64,000 bases of DNA from Tachypleus tridentatus (taxonomy: Eukaryota > Arthropoda > Merostomata > Xiphosura > Limulidae), in contig NC_134827.1 of the NCBI RefSeq assembly GCF_004210375.1, positions 103,835,285 through 103,899,284 of the forward strand. Reading direction: 5' to 3'. This document shows positions 45,101 to 57,100 of this stretch, one piece after another (the first letter of the stretch is position 1; each line of letters starts with the position of its first letter). The notes under the pieces are model-generated. The model was not told the origin of the DNA and did no database searches. It worked only from the letters and a program-made list of their open reading frames with translations. Position numbers and translations under genes: made by a program.

Positions 45101-48100
45101 ATTCAAAGTAAAAGAAAAATGTCAAACCAATAATTGACTTAAAACTTTCCAAACGATAGCAACAGCTACAAACCTTTTCAATTGCAGCCAAATTGTGCCT
45201 TCTATAACCATCTACTAGTAATGATGATGTCAACACCATTAACTAGTAACAAAAATACAAACCTATTACTCACAAACAGAAGTGGTGATATTACTAAGTA
45301 TATTTCTACTGGCTTTTTAACTTTAAATGTGCTCAGTTTTTTTCATATATTATCTCTACCAAATAATACAAATAGCATACTAGTATATTATCTGTTCCAA
45401 ATAATATAAACAGTATGTTACAATGTTGCCATTTAAGACACAAAATGTGAGGAATGTTCTGTTTTGATAAAGCATTATAGGTTTCATATTAATGTCTTTT
45501 TCTTAAAACTCAGAGTTTAAATTCTTCAGAAAACCACTGACATCACCTAGAGAAAAACTGTACTTGCGTCTATTTTATTTTAAGTGAATTTTTACACTAG
45601 TTTACTTTATGTAAAAATATTAATTTTTTTTCCCACAAATCACTTCACGTGGAGTTAATAGTTTCATTTTATTCTTTTGTTTACAACTGTTTAACATTAT
45701 TTATGTAAAATGTTATCTTCTGTAGCTATGCAGACAACCCACACTACACTTGTAGTTTCTGTTCTCAGGATGTGTAAAGATAACTCATCACTTACTTGGT
45801 TTCTGAGCTCAGAAACTTCCTCCTCTTGTTCAGCAAGTCTCTGTCCTAGTTCTCTACTGATGTGCTGTTCGTGATGCAATTGTTCAGTGAGCTCCAATTT
45901 GTCGTTATTCTATCAAAAGGTACAGAAAGATTTTAATAGTAAATTATGCCGAGATCTTACGTGATAAACATTTAGGCTACAATACTACGAATATAACAAA
46001 AGAGGCATGAGCACTGGAATAAATATTTATTTCAAAGAAGCTTTCACAGAATTAATGGTGCACTTTAGCCTAAAGAAAAACATACTTATTCCTCACTTAT
46101 ACATACATACACACACGTTTGACTAATTATAATGGAAGTTAATAGCTACGACTTCTTGTTTCTGCAATAACTTCCTTACACGCATGTATTTCTCAAAGTG
46201 CCAACATATTTTAACAAACTAAACACAATTACATGTAGTCACAAAAATGTACATGTCCAAAAGTACTCTACTGATATTTGGAAGATTTTATTGCATTATC
46301 AAGTCCAAGAGAAAAACTGAAAACTGAAAACAAAGATAAATTTTGATGAATAAATTTATTTCATCAAAAATATACCACTAATAAAAATCACTCAAACCTG
46401 CATGGTGAAGAAAAACAAATAAAGAAAAGTCTCAGAGAGTTGTAGTACATTTTAAAAATGTTGACAAATTATTATAGATAAATATATTCATATATGAAAA
46501 ATATTTTAACCTAAAATCATACTGTAAATAAATTTTCTATTTAAATAAATAAATTCTGTACAGCTATTTATTTTAGCCATCTATTAAACATGGTTCATAC
46601 TAATTTATATGCAAAAACGGTTCGTTTGGGTTGAGAAAATATTTTACACAGAAGAGTGAACAACGTTTCGACCTTATTCAGTCATCGTCAGGTTCACGAA
46701 GAAAGAGGTAACTGACCGGAAGCTGACCACATGTTTGAAAGGGGTTGTGTAACTGTGTGTCGAAATGTAGAGGGCGGTGTTAGATGTTTGAATATATAAT
46801 TTTATTTTATTATATTTAATATAGGTATAAAGGCGTTCCTTTATATTGGTTTATTTTGGGTTTAAGTTGTTGTATAAGTAAGGCTTCTTTAATTTTGTGT
46901 TTCTTTATGTTTGTTTCTTTATTTAGTATTTGAGTGTTTTCTATGGTTATGTTGTGTTTATTTGACTTGCGACTTCTATATTGGAGAAACAAGTAGAAAA
47001 ATGGAAACCAGATTCAAAGAACATAAAAAGTCACCTTCACACGTTTTCGAACACTGCAAGTCAAATAAACACAACATAACCATAGAAAACACTCAAATAC
47101 TAAATAAAGAAACAAACATAAACAAATGCAAAATTAAAGCCTTACTTATACAACAACTTAAACCCAAAATAAACCAATATAAAGGAACGCCTTTACACCA
47201 ATATTAATATAATAAAATAAATAAAATTATATATTCAAACATCTAACACCGCCCTCTACATTTCGACACACAGTTACACAACCCCTTTCAAACATGTGGT
47301 CAGCTTCCGTCAGTTACCTCTTTCTTCGTGAACCTGACGATGACCAAGAAGGTCGAAACGTTGTTTCTTCTATGTAAAATATTTTTTCAACCCAAACGAG
47401 CCGTTTTTGCATATAAATTTCTCAACAAGTGGGTTTCTCGACATTACTAAGTTTCATACTAAGTTCCTAAGATCGATTACAAGGACTTTCTAGGCACTCT
47501 CAAAGTGTTTTTCAAGGACTTTTTTGGGAGCTGAAATCTAAACTCTTATCGATATTTTATAAACTTCCTACTTATTTGTTCAACATTTGAATGTTGATTA
47601 AAAAGAAAGACTATTGCACTGAAGTCTCTAATATGCATTAAAGTTTGATATATCAATATATTGTACTCTTCTACCATTAAAGTACTTTTGCAAAAAAGGC
47701 CTCTTTCAAGTCCTTGAAATTCCATTCTTAATGTCAAGGACTTTCAAGGATGCATATACATTCTGATTAAAACTTTCTTTAACATTGCTGTAGCAGAACA
47801 TTAAAATAATGCAAGGAAAACAAATTCATATATATATTTTTTTAACAATTTTCTTGGCACAAGCATGTCCCACCCATTACCTGCTGTGCCCTTTAAAATG
47901 TATATACTAAACCAGCCAGCACCACTGTTTTTCCCAATGTCACTGTCTTTATTCTAAATTTACATATACTTAAGTGCCAACAACAAGTGATTCATATAAT
48001 AAATACTTCAAGCTTTCTTGTTGACAAAAATAAAGATATCAATCTCCACGATCAACTACACAGAACAAGAATTAAAAGTAACCTTTTTGGTAAATTCGAA

Positions 48101-51100
48101 TTTTATATCAAAATCTTTTTTGTCTGATGCTGTTGAATCATTTTTCCAACATCAGGTATCCCAAGATAGAATTAACAGTAACTTTCATATTTCTTGCTTT
48201 TTGTCTCAGACTTTATTGGATGGTTGTTCCAACACCAACTACATAGAGCAACCATTAGCAATAACTTTTGAATTAGTTGCTGTTATTTACCAACATCTCC
48301 CACCACCAAGTTGGATGGTTGTTCCATTGAGTTATACATTAAAAGACGTAAAACAACCAGTTAAAACATTCAACATGGCAGTCACTTTATTAAACACACA
48401 GATGTGCACATGGTAACAAATGTCGATTGACTTACAACTTTAACAAGACCGTTTTGGAGCTCTTCCAGCTGTTGTTTCAGCTGTTTGTTCTGAACCATTG
48501 CTCTACTAGCAGCCACTTTTTCGCTCTGAATTTTCTCCAGGAGCTGGACATTGTCAACGTGGGTTTCCTCTCGTCTTGCAATGGCAACTTCTAGTTCCTC
48601 CAGCTTTGCTTCCCGCTCCTCCAGAAGCTGGCTGATGTGAGTATTGTCTCTGACCTCAATATTCATTGAAGGTAAATAATAATAAGTCAAGGCTTATTTA
48701 GATTTCTGTAAAACAAAGTTTAAACACTGACATTTGAATACATAACTGTCCATTTAACGACCTGAAATGTGGGTTCCCAAACTGTGGGTCACAGCAAATT
48801 CACAACATTGTTAAGGTACCCAGTATCTATAGATATGTTTGGAGATGGGAGAAGGAAGGGGGGACATAAGGATGCAAAATATTCTGAGGGTCCTTGAGTT
48901 GAGAAAAATTGGGAACCCCTGATCAATGGCTAGATATATTAATTATTTACAACCAAAATGCTACAACTCCAAGCTCCATCAGCAGGTTTTGGAACTCTTA
49001 AGAAAGGAATCTCTTGACAACTAAATTTCAATACAAATCAGGAAACACTGTATTACTGTTTATGGCTCTAGTTTGTAACCAAATACAAGCATTTTACTGC
49101 CTGTGAATATTTATACATTTACTTATTAGTTTGATGTGTCTAATTCTTTATTTAAGAAACTATACAAATTTAATGCACTTGGCTCTTAGCTAGGTGATCT
49201 CACACCCCATCTCAAGGCTTATTATGCCAATATTCATTACACTTATAAGAAAAAGATGTGGGGGGGGGGACAAAGGGTATTTCAAAAAAGATGGATGAAT
49301 ATAAATATTACTACAAAAAACAAAGAGGACACAAAAGGTACCTAATAAAGGATGAGGGGCACATTCCAAAATTATTCTTCCAGTTGTTTCCCCTGTAAGG
49401 TGTACAACACCCTATGTCATAAGTTCCATCTTTTTGGAAGAATTCTGTTACACTGTTTTAAATATTTAAAGCATGAATCTGTTTGCTACTGATGAATAAA
49501 GGTCCACCTTTTGAAAGTATTCAAGCAACGGCATTTCATATTTTTGTCTTTGATTTTTGACCTTGTACATTTTCCTAATATCAAGAATGAGTCTTGTTTC
49601 ATGACACTAACTTTTCACAACTTGAATCTTCAGTTATATCATTTACAAATGTTGTGAGTAAGCGTTAATATCACAAAGTATTGAGTAATACAAAATGCTA
49701 TCAGACTCAGCCTTTCAATTTTTAAAACATGTTATGTTCACATGGAAACACTGTACATCAAAGACTGTACAATAAAGTTCAGAATAATATTCTACACACT
49801 TAGTGAAATCAATAATTTATTCAGGGCACATAAATAATAATCCTTAGGGCTGCAAGTTGACAATTCCAACAGAAACACAATATTTACACTTTAATTAGTA
49901 ACTGTTCTACTTGAGCATCAATATAACCATATCAAAATAATAAGTCGATTACATTTTTTCAAATTCTACATGTTCATTATATAGAAATTAGAACTACAAA
50001 ATAACTAGTTATTTTGAATGGATCCAGTTGTTGTTTACAAGTGCACATCTTAATTTAAATTTAATGAGAGCTATATACAATCTCTGTGTGTGTAAACAGA
50101 TGTTTTTAAGTTTTACAAATTTTAGTTTCAAGTTTGTCTATGATGTCACGTTAAAGATTGAATCATGCTAGAAGGAATTTCACTCCAGAAACAGGTGGTT
50201 AGGGTATTTGACTCTCAAATTGAGGGCAGCAGGTCCTAATCCCTGTCCCACCAAACATGTTGGCCCTTTCAGCCATGGGGGATTATAATGTTACAGTCAA
50301 TCACAATATTTGTTGGTTAAAGTTTGTTTGTTTGTTTTTTGAATTTCGTACAAAGCTAATCGAGGGCTATCTGTGCTAGCTGTCTCTAATTTAGCAGTGT
50401 AAGACTAGAGGGAAGGCAGCTAGTCATCACCACCCACCGCCAACTCTTTTACCAACGAATAGTGGGATTGACCATCACTTTGTAATGCCTCAACAGCTGA
50501 AAGGGCGAGCATGTTTTGGTGCGATCAGGATTCGAACCTGCGACCCTCGGATTACGAGTCAAACGCCTAAACACACTTGGCCATGCCGGGCCCTTGGTGG
50601 TAAAAGAGTAGCCCAAGAGTTTGCTGTGGGTGGTGGTGACTAGCTGTCTTCCTCTAGTTTTTTCCACTAAAATAGGCATGGCTAACATAGATTGCCCTTG
50701 TGTAGCTTTGCACGAACTCAAAAGAAAACAAACCACCCCCTGAAACTTTGTTTTACTCCCCTGTTCTTTCATAGTGTTCAGTGCCCCTACCAGATGTATG
50801 AATGTCCTGCATAAGGAAGTCCATGGCCCTTTTGGATTATATCCAATACATAAGAGCATGTTAAAACCCAAACTCACTTGAGAATCAATGTCTTTCTTTA
50901 ACTTATCGTTTTCTTCACACAGTCTTTCTATTCTCTGACTTAACTCTTCAGTCTTGTCATTCTGTAACTGGAACACTTCTGAAATGATGGAAAAATTGCA
51001 TGCAGATTTCAAATGTTAAAACATATAAAACATCACAATGAATCAAAACGAATAAGGTTAAACAGACTAAATTTCTTCTCATTGGACAGAATGGTCCAGT

Positions 51101-54100
51101 GGGTGAAGTTTTGGAAGATTTATTTCCAGTACTTACAGTGCTGCTCTGACCATTGTTAAAGTTCTTTAAGAACTTAACATGTTAGGGTAGACTTTTTATT
51201 GTAGTGTATCTAATAATATTTATAACAGTTTACGTTAGTGCACGGTGTCACCATCTGTTAGTTCTATATAACTGAAATTCGTCATGGGCTATATACATAA
51301 AGTATACCAAATGCATGTATTAAGGTGAATTTCTTCATAGTCAGTGAAAAATACAAATTGTTTAAGTAGTAGAACACCATTAAACCACAAACTTACCAGT
51401 CCACACCTAACATTGTGAAATATAACTCAAACACGCATTCACACTGAAGATTTGTTCCTAATCAGGTTAGTCCGTGTCACAAACATCTGCTTCTATCAGA
51501 TGGAAGGAAATCACGAAATGGACTAACTCATATGATCATTTCATGCTATGATGATATGTTCCTAATCTATGTGAGCAAGGTTTAGCAAAAGGTAAAAATG
51601 TCTCTCATGTTATGTTTGGTCCATTCAATACAACCTGGCACACAAAAGTATTTTATATTAAGCCAGCATTAATAACACAAACTCTAATTCCACTCACCCC
51701 TTATTTTAGTATGTTACCCCTTAGCTTAAGTCTGTTCCCACCAATAACAATGATCATTGATGGCCTTCGCATTCTCTTACCAATATTTTAATGCCGAGAC
51801 ATTGTTTTGTTATTGTGACTGGGATGCGGTGTCTTTCAGGTATTTATTAATACATGTACAGGGTGACAAGTGTTTCACCAACATGGTATGTGGTGTCTTT
51901 CAGGTATTTATTAATACATGTACAGGGTGACAAGTGTTTCACTAGCACAGCATTCCCAAAGTGTGATTTCTCTAGGTTGTGTCTGTGTTTCACTAACTTA
52001 CTTTTCCCTTTGTTACAGCAATTGGTTCAGATGTTAATGTGTGTACACAGACGTAACCTTGTCGTGACACGATATTGTCCAAACAGCGGTGAATGTTTCA
52101 AACGGTCGTAACAACAGGACTTGGAGAAATGCAACTTCCAATTCTCCCTTGTTTTTTTTTCCCCACATAAAACAAAACTATATGCCTCACTGTGGTATAT
52201 TCTGCACATGAAATAGCTGGTGGTGATTGCAATACCACAAGGGCAGGCAATTATTGTTTATTTTTGATGTAAAGACACAACATTCAAATTTGTGTAAAAT
52301 AAAACAAGTTTACAAACAAGCTTTATATCATATACAAACATCTATTCACTTACTGTCTTTCTGTAATGACTAATGTATATTTTAACTGAAGTTAAACTGA
52401 TAAACTGACATTACTCACTTTGACCTTCTTCCAGAAGTTCAAGTCTTTCTGATAATAAAGACTTTTCTTTAGCAAGACCATCTCTTTCAGTCATGGCTTG
52501 TTTCAGCTAAAATAATTTAATGGTTCGTTTCTTAAGTTTCTTCACACATTAGTAACAAATTTAAAATAACTCAAAATCATTGTCACCTAACTGAAATCCT
52601 ACATGTCATCACTGTACACACACACACACACACATTGTGTCACATACAGTTAAACTGAATGTCTGAAATCCTACATGTCATCACTATACCCACACACACA
52701 TTGTGTCACATCCAGTTAAACTGAATGTCTGAAATCCTACATGTCATCACTATACCCACACACACACACACATTGTGTCACATCCAGTTAAACTGAATGT
52801 CTGAAATCCTACATGTCATCACTATACCCACACACACACATTGTGTCACATCCAGTTAAACTGAATGTCTGAAATCCTACATGTCATCACTATACCCACA
52901 CACACACATTGTGTCACATCCAGTTAAACTGAATGTCTGAAATCCTACATGTCATCACTATACCCACACACACACACACATTGTGTCACATCCAGTTAAA
53001 CTGAATGTCTGAAATCACTATACCCCACACACACATGTAAACATGTCATACCACTATACACACACACACATTGTGTCACATCCAGTTAAACTGAATGTCT
53101 GAAATCCTACATGTCATCACTATACCCACACACACACATTGTGTCACATCCAGTTAAACTGAATGTCTGAAATCCTACATGTCATCACTATACCCACACC
53201 CACACACACATCCGTGTCACATCCAGTTAAACTGAATGTCTGAAATCCTACATGTCATCACTATACCCACACACACATCGTGTCACATCCAGTTAAACTG
53301 AATGTCTGAAATCCTACATGTCATCACTATACCCACACACACATTGTGTCACATCCAGTTAAACTGAATGTCTGAAATCCTACATGTCATCACTATACCC
53401 ACACACACATCGTGTCACATCCAGTTAAACTGAATGTCTGAAATCCTACATGTCATCACTATACCCACACACACATTGTGTCACATCCAGTTAAACTGAA
53501 TGTCTGAAATCCTACATGTCATCACTATACCCACACACACATTGTGTCACATCCAGTTAAACTGAATGTCTGAAATCCTACATGTCACTATCACATCCAG
53601 TTAAACTGAATGTCTGAAATCCTACATGTCATCACACCCACACACACATTGTGTCACATCCAGTTAAACTGAATGTCTGAAATCCTACATGTCATCACTA
53701 TACCCACACACACACACATCCAGTTAAACTGTGTCACATCCAGTTAAACTGTTAAACTGAATGTCTGAAATCCTACATGTCATCACTATACCCACACACA
53801 CATTGTGTCACATCCAGTTAAACTGAATGTCTGAAATCCTACATGTCATCACTATACACACATTGTGTCACATCCAGTTAAACTGAATGTCTGAAATCCT
53901 ACATGTCATCACTATACCCACACACATTGTGTCACATCCAGTTAAACTGAATGTCTGAAATCCTACATGTCATCCGTGTCACATCCAGTTAAACTGAATG
54001 TCTGAAATCCTACATGTCATCACTATACCCACACACACACATTGTGTCACATCCAGTTAAACTGAATGTCTGAAATCCTACATGTTCACTATACACAATG

Positions 54101-57100
54101 TCTGTCACATCCAGTTAAACATGTCATCCACATGTCATCACTATACCCACACACATTTGTGTCACATCCAGTTAAACTGAATGTCTGAAATCCTACATGT
54201 CATCACTATACCCACACACACACATTGTGTCACATCCAGTTAAACTGAATGTCTGAAATCCTACATGTCATCACTATACCCACACACACATTGTGTCACA
54301 TCCAGTTAAACTGAATGTCTGAAATCCTACATGTCATCACTATACCCACACACACACACACACTGAATGTCTGTGTCACATCCAGTTAAACTGAATGTCT
54401 GAAATCCTACATGTCATCACTATACCCACACACACATTGTGTCACACTATACCCATCACACACACACACATTGTGTCACATCCAGTTAAACTGAATGTCT
54501 GAAATCCTACATGTCATCACTATATCACTATACACACACACACATTGTGTCACATCCAGTTAAACTGAATGTCTGAAATCCTACATGTCATCACTATACC
54601 CACACACACACACACACTGAATGTCTGTCACATCATCCATTGTGTCACATCCAGTTAAACTGAATGTCTGAAATCCTACATGTCATCACTATATCACACA
54701 CACATGTCAGTTAAACACTGAAATCCTACATGTCATCACTATACACACACATTGTGTCACATCCAGTTAAACTGAATGTCTGAAATCCTACATGTCATCA
54801 CTATACCCACACACACATTGTGTCACATCCAGTTAAACTGAATGTCTGAAATCCTACATGTCATCACTATACCCACACACATTGTGTCACATCCACACAT
54901 CACTATACCCACACACACATTGTGTCACATCCAGTTAAACTGAATGTCTGAAATCCTACATGTCATCACTATACATGTCCACACACACACACATTGTGTC
55001 ACATCCAGTTAAACTGAATGTCTGAAATCCTACATGTCATCACTATACCCACACACACACATTGTGTCACATCCAGTTAAACTGAATGTCTGAAATCCTA
55101 CATGTCATTGTGTCACATCCAGTTAAACTGAATGTCTGAAATCCTACCCACACACACACATGTCACATCCAGTTAAACTGAATGTCTGAAATCCTACATG
55201 TCATCACTATACCCACACACATTGTGTCACATCCAGTTAAACTGAATGTCTGAAATCCTACATGTCATCACTATACTGAATATCTGAAATCCCACACACT
55301 ATACCCACACACTCACTATCTCACATCCAGTTTGTGTCACATCCAGTTAAACTGAATGTCTGAAATCCTACATGTCATCACTATACCCATGTCCACACAC
55401 ACACATTGTGTCACATCCAGTTAAACTGAATGTCTGAAATCCTACATGTCATCACTATACCCACAATTGTGTCACATCCAGTTAAACTGAATGTCTGAAA
55501 TCCTACATGTCATCACTATACCCACACACACACATTGTGTCACATCCAGTTAAACTGAATGTCTGAAATCCTACATGTCATCACTACCCACACACACACA
55601 CATTTTGTGTCACCACATGTCACTACACATCACATTGTGTCACATCCAGTTAAACTGAATGTCTGAAATCCTACATGTCATCACTATACCCACACACACA
55701 CACATTGTGTCACATCCAGTTAAACTGAATGTCTGAAATCCTACATGTCATCACTATACCCACACACACATTGTGTCACATCCAGTTAAACTGAATGTCT
55801 GAAATCCTACATGTCATCACTATACCCACACACACATTGTGTCACATCCAGTTAAACTGAATGTCTGAAATCCTACATGTCATCACTATACCCACACACA
55901 CATTGTGTCACATCCAGTTAAACTGAATGTCTGAAATCCTACATGTCATCACTATACACACACACACACATTGTGTCACATCCAGTTAAACTGAATGTCT
56001 GAAATCCTACATGTCATCACTATACCCACACACACACACACAGTTAAACATGAAATCCTACATGTCATCACTATACCCACACACACATTGTGTCACATCC
56101 AGTTAAACTGAATGTCTGAAATCCTACATGTCATCACTATACCCACACACACACACATTGTGTCACATCCAGTTAAACTGAATGTCTGAAATCCTACATG
56201 TCATCACTATACTATACCCACACACACACACACATTGTGTCACATCCAGTTAAACTGAATGTCTGAAATCCTACATGTCATCACTATACCCACACACACA
56301 CACACATTGTGTCACATCCAGTTAAACTGAATGTCTGAAATCCTACATGTCATCACTATACCCACACACACATTGTGTCACATCCAGTTAAACGGAATGT
56401 CTGAAATCACTATACATGTCATCCACTATACATGTCATCACTATACCCACACACACATTGTGTCACATCCAGTTAAACTGAATGTCTGAAATCCTACATG
56501 TCATCACTATACCCACACACACAGTGTCACATCCAGTTAAACTGAAACTCTCCATACATCGTTGTTACTAGGATACATTTAACACCATTTAACCAAAATT
56601 TGCATGGCATTATTATAACACCTAGTCAGATTAAAATTCTCCGTATGTTATTCTTACAAAGTTCTATCTTTCATCTCATTACCTTTAAACTCCTGATACA
56701 TCGTTATTATTAGGGCATATCTAACTGGTTAGCTACACTGAAACTTAATTTTGACTAGGATATATTTCTTATCTGTCTAAACCAAAACTGAGACCCTATT
56801 ATTATGATAGATTTAAAACCTGGATAAACTAAAACATTTGAAAGAAGCATCGGAGTGATCCGACCGAGGTATTTAAGATTACTAATAGAACAGTGTGTTG
56901 GTGCATCATCTATTTGATAACAGTGAACGCAATAAGACAAGAGGATAAATATAAATTATAGCAAAGAAGGAATTATCTTCAGCTAAGCTTCATTTTTTTT
57001 AAAAAGAGGTGGTTGGCCTTTGGAAAGGGTTGTTTTAAGATATGGTGAATGTTAATAGTTCATGGAAAAGCTTGATAAATATTTGAATAATAATAATGGG

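Larger units (their letters stand above)
46602..47421 (+). mobile_element. Palindromic PLE remnant in a GOLGA2 intron
   Basis: A near-perfect inverted repeat: left arm 46602-46970, right arm 47055-47421, with an 84-bp unique centre. The right arm plus centre reads a GIY-YIG domain and its stop, then a 3' non-coding tail; the left arm is an inverted copy of the last half of the same sequence. Inverted terminal repeats that include the 3' end of the ORF are characteristic of Penelope elements. The element is antisense to GOLGA2 and lies between exons h and i. The RT part is absent. Confidence 0.88.

Noticed and set aside
46602-47421. MITE of a DNA transposon (long inverted arms)
   Set aside because: The arm encodes a GIY-YIG domain and the terminal hammerhead-like core, which fit a Penelope element rather than a cut-and-paste transposon.
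48018-48416. 132-codon plus-strand ORF in a GOLGA2 intron
   Set aside because: AT-rich intronic sequence antisense to the gene, with no recognisable domain and internal short repeats (ggatggttgttcca); likely chance.
50449-51012. 187-codon minus-strand ORF as a protein
   Set aside because: Only the first part (exon g, 50978-50878) is coding; the rest reads through a donor into intron and SINE DNA.
51854-52111. 85-codon plus-strand ORF in a GOLGA2 intron
   Set aside because: Arises from a short duplicated segment (aggtatttattaatacatgt repeated); no motif.
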